A DNA stretch of 64,000 nucleotides from Limanda limanda (taxonomy: Eukaryota > Chordata > Actinopteri > Pleuronectiformes > Pleuronectidae). The notes below the pieces were generated by a model. The model made no database searches. It worked only from the letters and a program-made list of their open reading frames with translations, and was not told where the DNA came from. Below are positions 55,736 to 64,000 of the stretch, piece after piece (positions within the stretch are counted from its first letter, which is position 1; each line of letters opens with the position of its first letter). The stretch spans positions 26,913,027-26,977,026 of the forward strand of contig NC_083646.1 in the NCBI RefSeq assembly GCF_963576545.1, in the 5' to 3' direction. The translations under genes were made by a program, and so were the position numbers.

Positions 55736-58700
55736 ACAGACACACAGTGTCTAGGAACTTTTTTTCCCAGCTGTATTTTAAAGGCTTACTCCCAGTACAC
55801 TGAATGGCTAGAGTCAGGGTCCTCACCTTGTCAGCTTAGGGTCCCATATAACCACATCAGCATCTGAGTTCTTGGCGATACGGCCTTTCTGCGGGTAGAA
55901 GTTGAAGATTTTTGCTGCATTGGTGCTGGTGACAGCAACAAATCGATTCTCGTCCATTTTGCCGCTATGCTGAGGGAAAGAAATACACAAAGCACCCAGT
56001 TTGAGTATTGGGGGGGGGCACAGTGAAGAATTAGCAGACGAGGGGTAAACGCTTAACAGAGCAGCGAGCAACTCATTTCTGCCCAAATTTGTGATTTGCA
56101 CGCTCTGTTGCAAGTGTTAAATCTTTTCCCATGGCCTTGGGGTGGCCGGGCTGAAACACTGTCCTCACAACAATGGCAATAAAATGCAACGTCTGCAGCT
56201 CCAAGAGTTTACTGCCTTTTCTGTTTGTATTGTAGAAGAACTGAATAAACACTTTTTATTTAATTTATTTAAGCTGAGAAATAAAGTTTTTAAAAAAGGG
56301 TAAATACATTCTCAGTCAGACACTCAGTTCTGTGATTCATTTTTGTATAGTCATGACGCAGAAACGTAAAATGGCCCCTGCTCACTGTTGTCCCATACAT
56401 GATGAGTAAGCAGCCATGACTGTGAGTCACAGTAAGAATTATCAAGCTGATGTAAGACACATAAAAACAGGGCTTTGTAAAATAAATTGTAAAAAATAAT
56501 TATTATTACATTATTGCAAACTCTGTAATGACAGGAAGCTCCGTAATGACTATACGCAGCGCAATTACAGCTCAGATGTCTTCTACTCAGAATTATATCT
56601 CAGTAAAGACAGTGGTCTCCCTATCTGGACTGATAAAGTCCAGATAGGGATTATGATTCGGACGTACCACTCCTTTCTCCCAGATGACAGACATCCTGTC
56701 CTCCACACCATTCACGCCGTTAGGGATCTTGGTGAAGTCGTCTTTTCCCAGGGCCTTCTGGCACACGGAGAAGGTGCAGTTGTCTGTTCCCGTCACACTG
56801 AGATCATCACTAGAATTATCAGAAATAAACGTGTGAAAAACAAATGGCAATAACATTATCAGAGTTATTCTTGAATATTATTATATTATATACAAATTAG
56901 TTTTTATGCACAATTTTTAGTTCATGTTATTTCTGCTTCTTGCTCAAACACATAAAACTCGAATTGCAGTTGACGAATTAGAGTTTGATTTTCACCTTTT
57001 CAGCATTTCATATTGTTAAAAACTCTCTTACGTGAGAATTGCTGATATGGTTTTCTACAAATGTGCCTCCTGCTGCTCTTTCAGTTGCACTTACTTGGCC
57101 AGCAGGTCCATGAGGTACCCAGGAGTGCTGGGGTCAGGTCTTAGTGGAGGACCCATGACAAAGCCAGCAGCATGGGACCACTCCTTGTTCCAGTAGTTGG
57201 TGCCATCTGTACCCAGCCCAGCTGCAATGGGCTCCCCGAACACCACACGACCTCAAGTGAGATATAGAAAAATTAAAATATAAAAAACAACACCTGGGCA
57301 AGTTATTTTTCTAAGTAGTGATTTAAAGCTGTTCGACTATAGACAAGGATTAAAAGTGGGTGGGAAAAACATCTACATTTTAACCATAAAACAGTAATCA
57401 CATTAAAAACTGGTGTGGCACACTGAGGGTCCAACAGTCCCCATATGAAACAACATTTAAACTTACTACATATGTCTTATTTGTATCTGCACATAATTGC
57501 ACACACTCATAAATATATTTTCTATAAACATGCACGATTCTTTCATCAAGATCCATGAATAATTATCTGAGAAATCAAAGATAATGTTGAACAATCTCAC
57601 AATATTATAGAAACTGATTTAAAACCAATTCCTGTGTCTGCCTCCTAATCCAAATCCACACCGAACTGTAATGGGTTCTTTCCACCAAGTTTCATGGTAA
57701 TCTGGTTTATAGTTCTTGCGTTATCCAGTTAAGTAACAGATAAACAAATAAACAAACAAATGCAGACGAAAACATAACTGCCTTGGCGAAGATAATCAGG
57801 AACAACTGTGAAATAAATGTTGACATTGACAAAGACCAACCTATCGTCTCTTACACTAGCTGTCCTCTATTTAAACAGCAGGTGGTAGCAAACTCCCACT
57901 CACCATCTCTGCGTGCATTAGACACCACCTTGGCAGCAGATTTGCTCATGACATGGACCACATAGAGCGGGCAGTTGACAGCGTGAGCTATGGTGATGGC
58001 TCTCTGGGTGGCCTCAGCCTCCACCTCCTCTGGCCGACACAGCTCATGGCCCTCGGGCCCCGTAATGCCCAGGGCCAGCATCTTCTTAGCCCCCTGTCGG
58101 GCCCCAGAAGAGACGACAAGGGAGGATGAAGGTTAAATGTTATGAAAGCAAAGCACAGAAAAGGTTGTGTCCAAGCAGAGGGGGAACAGACAGTAACCGA
58201 GTTTGTAATGGCTGTTGTTAAAACACATTATATCCACAGATACACTGTGTTTATGGTGAAAAGCTAATTTAATTTAAAAAGTTTCAACAAACATTAACAG
58301 TCCAAACACATACTTAATAAACCTTAACCATAGAACACAAACGTCAGTGGTGTGGGTCCTTGGGTAGCTTCAGTCTGCTCACTGACGTCATAGAAGGTCG
58401 GCTAGTTTCCCTGCTCCCATCCCTGTTTTTTTCAATAGGCACGTGTTCGGGTGATTTTTACCCGACCTTAGTGATAGAGGGTAAAATATTTGTTGAATAT
58501 AATATAAGTTGTAAATCATGAAGGGAGACATGTCCCAGGAACGGCTGGACCGATGAACAAGTTACCAGCTCTATTTTTTTTTTTTAACGACCCCCTAATC
58601 TTTCAGTAATCTTAGAGCCTTTTTTTATAAGGTTACCCCGTGATACCTTTTTTTTGGTTGTATGAGATGTTGTATTGGGGAAAATAAAAGAAGAGTACTT

Positions 58701-61006
58701 CAAATTGCCATGTATTGTTGTACATTAATATATTTTGATGAGAAGTATTTTTTATGGGGTATATTATATCGGGTAAAATGTACCCGACGTTAGTGATGGT
58801 GTAACTAATTGTACGTTAGTGTTCTAGGGTTAAACACACTTCCAAGGGAGTATCATGTGTTCCCCACTATCAGAATCACAAGTTGCTTTCCTGACATTTG
58901 CTACTCCCTAGTGGTGATTTATTGCCATGACATTTGATTAAAATTAAAAAAACACAACGAGAAATACTAGGCATTTTCAGGGCAGACATTTTGACATTCC
59001 ATTCATTGAGAACTGTCAGGATTGTTGATTTTAATGGGACCTAAATCTGTTCATACAGTCACATTATGGGGACTTGTCTTTTTAATGAGAACTAAAAGAA
59101 TGTCCCAATATTGTAAACCATTACATTTTGAGTTTTGTGTAACTGTCCACGATGAGACATATAAACACTGTTTCTATCATATTTCTCATAAACCTCATAG
59201 TCCCTGATGTTGTTTTTACAATGTGCTGTTAGCAATGTTCTTTTTTCACACTTCCTAAACACAACATCACATGTGCTCATACTGACCTCTGCGATCAGAT
59301 CTCCATTCTCAGCATGAACCTGAGCTATAGCTCCAATCTCCTTACACTGAGAGAAGGCAGCGTAAAGCTCGGCGTCATCCAGCATGAACACGTCTTTATA
59401 GGCCATAAACATCTTGAAGGAGTTCACTCCTTTCTCTTTGGCCAGAGTCTCCATTTCTTTCTTGACCTGAGGGTGAAACAAGTTCGGACAAATACAAGGA
59501 AGAATTTCTCTGCTTAAACGTGATTCTCATTTCTTCCTTTGACAAAAAGAAGACAGACACATCTGCATGGTGCTGTTTATGATACAGATTTCAGACATAC
59601 TATGCATTGCCAAAAGAAAATAGATTTTTATCAACAATTATTTGATCAGTCACCTCGTCACTCCACCATGTGACAGCGACATGCAGTGAATAGTCACAGC
59701 ACACTTTGGGGTCAGCTGTCTGCCGCCAGCAGTCGTAGGCCTCCAGCAGAGACTTGCCCTTGTGGGGGATGACAAAGTCCACGATCATTGTGGTCCCTCC
59801 TGCAAGAGCAGCCTGGTGGAACACAAACATTAGCCCAGAAGTTAAAGACTAACTGCTTTAGGTAAAGCGTTAACACAATCCATCCTTATTTCACCTTCTG
59901 TCAATTATACACAAACATGATAAAAAACACATAGCTGCAGGTTAACGTATAGAATGGAATCATTAATAGAATAAGATCAAAGAAATGCACTGAACAGATT
60001 AAGACTACATATGTTAAACACAACAGTTTTCAAGTCTGTGTATTTTACTTTACTACATTAATTGACATATTGCAGTAACCTGTCATTATTATCTCTAGAT
60101 TCAGGAGCATCCAGGTGGGGAAATAAAAGTAATAGTTTACACAGCCATTTATTATGTTACACAATGATCTATAGCACTTCTGTCTGTCCTGGGAGAGGGA
60201 TCCTCACATGTGGCAGGTTTTTTCTTACTCTTGTTGAGGGTTAAGGACAGAGGATGTCAAGACAAAGTGTGATTTGTGATATGGGCTATACAAATCAAAT
60301 TTGATTGATTGTTATCCCAGCATGCACTGAATTGAATTTAGATTTAAAACGTTGTTCTTAGAGTTTAGCATGTAGCATGATATCTCAGCAGAATGTTTAG
60401 ATAAAAGTGTATTGACCTCGAACTTGGAGAGAAGTTTAGAGAAATATTCATATATATAAAGAGTCACATAACAGAGAGGAGTCAAGTGTTTTGGCTCACA
60501 TTTAATTCAAAGGTGATGCAAGCAGACCAGTGTATGATGGTGAGGATGATAAGACCAGTTTCCTCTGTTGTCATTGTAACAAGCTTCTCAGTTGCATATA
60601 GAGACATTTTCTCCTGAGAAGTCTTGAAATGAGTGAAGGTATTGAGGTTCCACCAGCTGTTTAACTTTTTCTATTATTGTCCTTTATATCTGTCTAACTT
60701 GATGCACTTGAACGCACCAGGGAGCAGATAAATCACGCTATCCAGCTAAAAACAAACCTTAGTCCCAATATAGAAGTCATCCACTGCCTTAGTGCCCATG
60801 AACGCCAGCTCCATGTGCGTGTGCGTGTCGATGCCGCCCGGGATCACCAGTTTATCGGTGGCATCGATGACTCGCACCCCCGCTGGGATCTGGAGGTTCA
60901 GTCCAACTTCGACTATTTTCCCATTTTCTATGTAGACGTCGCAGATGGCGGAACACTCCTCGTTCACCACGTTGCCTCCTTTGATCAGGATCCCGCTGGG
61001 CTCCAT
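51783..61006 (-). CDS. dpys: dpys, dihydropyrimidinase; 9 coding exons, 495 aa
   Basis: Cytosolic zinc amidohydrolase of pyrimidine breakdown: it opens dihydrouracil and dihydrothymine to the N-carbamoyl beta-amino acids, the second of the three catabolic steps. Exons on the minus strand: 61006-60758, 59812-59654, 59466-59287, 58093-57904, 57251-57095, 56809-56668, 55969-55827, 53166-52959 and 51842-51783. All phases join and total 1488 nt. Expected zinc ligands are all present: H62 and H64 (GGIDTHTHM), the Lys to be carboxylated K154 ([13 protein letters not shown]), H187 (QVHAENGD), H243 ([10 protein letters not shown]) and D321 (TGTDNCTF). These are offset by a constant five from the human residues as I remember them. 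DPYS rather than a CRMP/DPYSL paralogue is supported by these ligands, which CRMPs lack. The C-terminal tail is shorter than in human (495 against 519 aa). Confidence 0.95.
52005..52255 (+). repeat. Fish dispersed repeat (CAGTCCATTTACTAT-tail type), degenerate
   Basis: It shows GAAGGTCGACAGTTCGATCC, GTGTCCTTGCGCCAGATACT, AAACCCAAGTAGCCCC, GGGCAGTGTGTGAGTGATG, ACTAGAAAAGTGCTTTATGA and CAGACCATTTACTAT. This is the phrase order of a common teleost non-autonomous repeat as I remember it. It sits in dpys intron 8, between exons 8 and 9. Confidence 0.65.
52959..53166 (-). CDS. dpys: dpys exon 8 ([20 protein letters not shown])
   Basis: Acceptor GTCTTTGTAG, donor [32 protein letters not shown], then [20 protein letters not shown] and [16 protein letters not shown] follow human DPYS. 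Confidence 0.95.
53925..54146 (+). pseudogene. Unidentified open frame with coiled-coil-like sequence, possible retrocopy fragment
   Basis: The frame is open for about 73 codons from AGG at 53925 to TAG at 54144-54146. It begins with the heptad-like [19 protein letters not shown], then [20 protein letters not shown]. An AATAAA follows the gene-like part at 54079-54084. A CCTGCCAG just before KEQ resembles an acceptor. I do not recognise the protein. It lies antisense to dpys. It could be a truncated retrocopy, part of an undescribed exon, or chance. Confidence 0.3.
55350..55386 (+). repeat. (TG)n dinucleotide repeat
   Basis: GT/TG run with two A interruptions, in dpys intron 7. Confidence 0.9.
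55646..55747 (+). repeat. (CA)n dinucleotide repeat, about 45 units
   Basis: A long pure CA run with a GACACACA variant end, 80 nt downstream of the dpys exon 7 donor on the minus strand, where it is transcribed as (UG)n. Confidence 0.95.
55827..55969 (-). CDS. dpys: dpys exon 7 ([20 protein letters not shown])
   Basis: Acceptor TTTCCCTCAG, donor ACAAG|GTGAGG, outgoing phase 2. [20 protein letters not shown] and [17 protein letters not shown] match human DPYS. Confidence 0.96.
56668..56809 (-). CDS. dpys: dpys exon 6 with D321
   Basis: Acceptor GATAATTCTAG, donor [26 protein letters not shown] carries the catalytic and zinc-binding Asp. [20 protein letters not shown] then [12 protein letters not shown] equals the human sequence. 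Confidence 0.96.
57095..57251 (-). CDS. dpys: dpys exon 5 ([20 protein letters not shown])
   Basis: Acceptor TCACTTGAG (a less common GAG acceptor), donor GCCAA|GTAAGT; phases 1 in and 2 out. [20 protein letters not shown] and [20 protein letters not shown] match human DPYS. Confidence 0.95.
57480..57795 (+). repeat. Dispersed fish repeat, copy 2 (same family as 310-785)
   Basis: It shares CACACACTCATAAATAT, CCAATTCCTGTGTCTG, AATCCACACC, AATGGGTTCTTT, CCACCAAGTTTCATGG, TTGCGTTATCCAGTTAAGTA and the CCTTGGCGAAG end with the first copy and with a repeat type known from other teleosts. It sits in dpys intron 4. Limits are approximate. Confidence 0.65.
57904..58093 (-). CDS. dpys: dpys exon 4 with H243
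   Basis: Acceptor GGCCCGACAG, donor GATG|GTGAGT, outgoing phase 1. [20 protein letters not shown] and [17 protein letters not shown] follow human DPYS closely. Confidence 0.96.
58324..58833. mobile_element. piggyBac-type MITE, about 510 bp, in dpys intron 3
   Basis: TTAA at 58324-58327 and at 58830-58833 are the target duplications typical of piggyBac. The inner ends are inverted repeats: CCATAGAACACAAACG on the left and CCCTAGAACACTAACG on the right when read on the minus strand, 14 of 16 identical. Further in, TCGGGT...ACCCGA hairpins occur near both ends (58447-58465 and 58769-58787). There is no transposase frame, so it is non-autonomous. Confidence 0.85.
59287..59466 (-). CDS. dpys: dpys exon 3 with the catalytic lysine and H187
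   Basis: Acceptor TTCACCCTCAG, donor GCAGAG|GTCAGT, 60 codons. [13 protein letters not shown] holds the carboxylated lysine and the substrate-contact Tyr; [20 protein letters not shown] holds H187. Confidence 0.96.
59654..59812 (-). CDS. dpys: dpys exon 2 ([16 protein letters not shown]... [10 protein letters not shown])
   Basis: Acceptor TTCCACCAG, donor GACGAG|GTGACT, 53 codons, phase 0-0. [13 protein letters not shown] and [17 protein letters not shown] are near identical to human DPYS. Confidence 0.96.
59813..60757. other. dpys intron 1; one repeat fragment
   Basis: AT-rich intron holding the repeat fragment at 60175-60310. I see no other feature. Confidence 0.5.
60175..60310 (+). repeat. 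Second fish repeat family, fragment (GGGCTATACAAAT end)
   Basis: CTGTCCTGGGAGAGGGATCC, GGTTAAGGACAGAGGATGTC and GTGATATGGGCTATACAAAT followed by TTGATTGATTG are hallmarks of a common teleost repeat. A fuller copy lies at 46975-47325 in inverse orientation. Confidence 0.65.
60758..61006 (-). CDS. dpys: dpys exon 1, start and HTH zinc motif
   Basis: ATG at 61006 in the context CAGCAATGG. It encodes [20 protein letters not shown] through [20 protein letters not shown] to GTK, ending in donor AAG|GTTTGT. It contains zinc ligands H62 and H64. Confidence 0.95.
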
Positions 61007-62491
61007 TGCTGCTGTGCGCCGCTGAAACTTAATAATGTCAGTCTATGGTCTGACAGTGTGGAGAGATGTGGTCTGTGTGTGTCAGTGAGTGTGTATTAGT
61101 GTGTTAGTGTGTGTGTCAGCTCCAAAGTTCACTGAGATACCACTGACCCCTCTGTTTAGTCTGGTCCTGCCTCTGTGATTATTCAACTCAGTTTGAGATA
61201 ACAAGTTAGTTACGTGAAGTAACTTCGAAAAACACTGTCAAACATGGTATTTGGTTTTTGGTATTTTAAGTTGCGATATATATATAAAATATAAATTCAG
61301 GCATTGCGGTAACAGCGAGTAAGAAATTATTTCACATAAATCGAAGTTCACGTAAGGTGGAAGTACATTTTGACAAGTAATTTCAAAATCAAAGCCTTAA
61401 AAATGCCATATAGAACTATACCTTCTCTAATTATGGATCATAATTAAAAGGACACTTCCAGATTACACAGACCAGTATTACTTGAGATTGGTAAAAGACA
61501 ACATCTCCAGTGTCACTCATACAATTCCAAGGCATATTAAAGTGGTATTTCAAAATGAAAGCCCCGTAAAATGCCATTGAAAACATTTAAAGGACACTTT
61601 TGTTTTACATCGGACCAGTTTAGCCTCAGGTTGGTAGAAGACAGAAGTAGAAGTGGAAATGTATTCCATTTCCAGATCTCAGTTTGATTGAAATTATTCT
61701 CGCCATTAGGTAAAATAAGCAAATCAAGAAAAAATAAGATTATTGTACCAATGACCATGTTGATGTGAGAGGTAGAGATATTTGTGAACACAGCTTACAA
61801 ACTGTAAATCCTCTACACATTACTTTAGACATACAGGCAGAGATAAACATGATTGTACAGGTCCCACACCTTCTCTCTCGGTCACATCCTCACTTCTGCC
61901 AAATAATCTGTCAATGAACTTGTATAGAAGACAGTCATTGAAAAGGAAAAGTGTTCTGATCAGTTAGATCACTGGTGGGTAATAATATAGACTTCTACTG
62001 TGTGTCAGTTTGCCTGAAGCCCCAAACTGACTAAATCTGCTCCGACCCCCCGAAACTGTGAATTTGTGAATGACAGCCAAGATACAGCTCTAGTATTTTC
62101 AGATTGAGTTAATGAAAGCACTCCTAACAATGGTCACTTCATCATCACATGTTTGTATCATGTAGTTAACTCACTATGTGGGTTCCAGGCTGCTGACGTG
62201 CTTGGAGAGAAGATCTCTCTTCTACATGTTATCTGTAGCTAGACAAAGTTGGGGAGATAAAATGTGGAGGAAAACTTTTATACAAAATCTATTTTAATAA
62301 TTTCTCCAGTACCGAGAGCATAACTGATAATGTTGGAGCTTATCAATAATATGTCCTTTAATAATTTATCACGTAGCCTGTTTAATAATGGGTTTTAGGA
62401 CCAATCCCTTGACTTGAATGGACAGGAAAACATGACCTATCTGGCACAGACCAGCTCTGTTATAGTTGTGTTATGGAGTTGACCAGTTTAC
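61007..62491. other. dpys upstream region
   Basis: It should hold the dpys promoter and leader, but I see no TATA box, CpG island or confident binding site. A short exon-like continuation of the 62492-62585 segment could start at 62221 (minus), reading EIFSPSTSAAWNP, but this is weak. Confidence 0.4.
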
Positions 62492-62585
62492 CTCTCCAGA
62501 TGCCTTGAGAGAGTCTGAAGCTCCTGGTGTTTAGCCTCCCTCTTTATTTCTACAGACTTCGGCAGGTTTGTGGCTCCTATATCGC
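62492..62585 (-). CDS. Orphan exon-like segment of an unidentified minus-strand gene
   Basis: Acceptor GTTCTTCTCTTTTAG and donor GAGAG|GTAAAC bracket 94 nt with exactly one open frame: DIGATNLPKSVEIKREAKHQ then ELQTLSRHLE. The peptide is charged and helix-like and looks like genuine coding sequence. I do not recognise it. It could be an upstream exon of dpys (then mostly leader), or an exon of an undescribed neighbour on the same strand, with its other exons outside or not recognised. Confidence 0.45.
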
Positions 62586-63144
62586 CTAAAAGAGAAGAAC
62601 ATAGAATAACCTCCGGCTCTACTGAGCAAACAGAGGCAAATACAGTATAGCTGAGAGCAACTAAAGCAAATTCAACTAAAATAATCTATTTCTGTTTTTA
62701 AGGTCAAGCGTACCTTTATCCACTATCATGATTATAACTACTATATAGATATACAATTCACCTACTCACATATACAACCATTATTGGCAACTGTCAACCT
62801 TCTGGTTAGAGGATGACTGCTCTAACCCCTGAGCCACAGCCACATGCAGGGCCAAGTAATATAACTTTACTTTTGTAAGATTTCCTTATGAAAGCATGTA
62901 TAAGATAAATAAAATTGTGTTGAATGCAGACGGTGATTAGCCAACTTAGGGCAGTTCTTTTAATGTTGATTAATTGTTCTAATAGTATGTGTGTTTCAAC
63001 CTGGTTTCAACCAGCACTAGGTCAGCTTGAAAAGGCTCAGGGTAAAGGTGGCTTTCAATTCCTACCACAAGATTTACAGTGCCCAGCCCCACCCCCAACA
63101 CACACACCTGCCCGGACATCCCCACCCCCCGGGGTAAAGAACTT
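62586..63144. other. Spacer; nothing recognised
   Basis: AT-rich until about 63060, then C-rich. Short frames at 62924-63256 (plus) and 62979-63243 (minus) overlap one another and show no domain. Confidence 0.4.
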
Positions 63145-63510
63145 AAGGCCGGCGCATGCTTCTGCGTTTTCACGGGAACGGAGACGCAGGAGCCCTTCCG
63201 GGCCCCTCACGGCCCTTCCTACGTCCTTACGTGCGTCGGCCAATTTTTCTAACTAGACGGCAAAGCCCCGCAAGCGTCACCCGGCCGCGAGGGCTGTGAT
63301 TGGTCTGCTGACTACATCATTTCCGGAGTCGCATTTCCGGTTCATGCCCGGAAACCACGGAAGATTTAGAAGAACGAATATGGACCAGATAGAAGAGCAC
63401 TTTGCAGAAGAGATCCGACACTATGTCCACTAGTATAACCCGTCACTAACCGGTGGATTTTTCCGCCAGAAAAAGGCTCTGCGAAGCCGCCGTGGTGATG
63501 TAAGTAAATC
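63145..63510 (+). mobile_element. Probable Harbinger-type element fragment with a broken MADF-like frame
   Basis: It is CpG- and GC-rich, unlike its surroundings. The start (GGCGCATGCTTCTGCGTTTT) and the GTGATTGGTCTG phrase match a fish Harbinger MITE type as I remember it. ATG at 63380 opens a frame MDQIEEHFAEEIRHYVH that is cut by TAG at 63431-63433 and then continues YNPSLTGGFFRQKK. The pattern x-EE-IR-Y-x-YNPSL resembles the N-terminus of MADF domains carried by Harbinger elements. No terminal repeats or target duplication were found, so the limits are estimates. Confidence 0.5.
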
Positions 63511-63639
63511 GCTCTTCTTCGTGCAACACACGAAGAAGACATCCACCGAACTTGAATTGGCTTCGGTTAGTTGATTTGAAAACCACAAGTATCTCCACGA
63601 CTGACTGAATTGTCAACTGCCAAGACACAAACACTATGC

Positions 63640-63870
63640 TCCAGCTTCCTCCCACAGTCCAAAAACATGCAGATTGGGGCAATATTTTATTGGTGACAGT
63701 AAATTGAATGTAAGCGTGAAAGTGATAGTGAATGGTTGTATGTCTGTATGTTGGCTGGCAACCAGTCCACAGTGTACCACGCCTCTTGTCCAATGTCAAC
63801 TGGGATTGGCTCCAGTTCCCCCCATGCCTCTCAAAATGAAAAGTTGCATAGATAATGGATAGATGGATAA
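63640..63870 (+). repeat. Fish dispersed repeat (SINE/LINE-tail type), third copy
   Basis: GCTCCAGCTTCCTCCCACAG, GTCCAAAAACATGCAGATTG, GTGATAGTGAATGG, TGTACCACGCCTCTTGTCC, ACTGGGATTGGCTCCAG and a terminal ATAGATAATGGATAGATGG are clear counterparts of the copies at 36015 and 46480. It is the best preserved of the three at its 3' end. Confidence 0.75.
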
Positions 63871-64000
63871 CAAGAAAAGCACATGTGTCATAACCCCATA
63901 AGTAATGTCACATATTCTCTGTTCTACTGCTCCATCATCGGAGAAATTACTCAGAGAACTCATGACCAACACTACTAGTCCAATGACAACCTTACTACAT

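Larger units (their letters stand above)
53167..55826. other. dpys intron 7
   Basis: The largest dpys intron. It contains the unexplained plus-strand frame 53925-54146, a (TG)n tract (55350-55386) and a (CA)n tract (55646-55747). Nothing else is recognised. Confidence 0.5.

Noticed and set aside
55314..55867. Several Val/Cys or His/Thr repeat frames
   Set aside because: Translations of the (TG)n and (CA)n repeats.

Overview
The window is vertebrate nuclear DNA, most likely from a teleost fish. GT-AG introns separate short exons, simple-sequence tracts are long, and several dispersed repeat types familiar from ray-finned fish genomes are present. Three genes are recognisable by protein similarity: rims2 (plus strand, 3' half only), dcstamp (plus strand, complete) and dpys (minus strand, complete). 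As I recall it, this is the order and orientation of RIMS2-DCSTAMP-DPYS in tetrapods, so it is a conserved syntenic block and not an accessory region.

Positions 1-46,100 hold the 3' half of rims2, the presynaptic active-zone scaffold RIM2. The zinc-finger, PDZ and C2A exons lie upstream of the window. Present are the linker after C2A, the RQLPQLP motif that binds RIM-BP SH3 domains, the Ser/Arg-rich RIM linker, and the complete C2B domain ending in a stop at 43768-43770. Among the constitutive exons lie at least nine candidate cassette exons. Each keeps the frame and the splice phase: phase-2 cassettes at 4760, 8044 and 22089; phase-1 cassettes at 11023, 12201, 12944, 14052 and 16987; and a 24-nt microexon at 29924. 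An internal first exon at 39789 encodes the N-terminus of the short RIM2-gamma isoform and splices in phase to the shared exon at 42491.

Positions 48,060-50,100 hold dcstamp, the multipass membrane protein needed for macrophage and osteoclast fusion in mammals. It has a TATA box, a very short leader exon with two upstream ATGs, three coding exons (479 aa) and a poly(A) signal close to the stop. Positions 51,400-61,010 hold dpys (dihydropyrimidinase, nine coding exons, 495 aa), with all expected zinc ligands. Its introns carry a piggyBac-type MITE with TTAA target duplications, other fish repeats, and an unexplained plus-strand open frame.

Positions 61,010-64,000 hold the dpys upstream region, one orphan minus-strand exon-like segment (62492-62585), a CpG-rich segment that looks like part of a Harbinger-type element with a broken MADF-like reading frame, and an old fish repeat copy.

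I see no prokaryotic operon, CRISPR array, viral gene or novel multi-gene system. The most interesting content is the density of candidate alternative exons in rims2 and the regulatory detail around them. All exon boundaries were read by eye from splice signals, phase and remembered family sequence; nothing was run.
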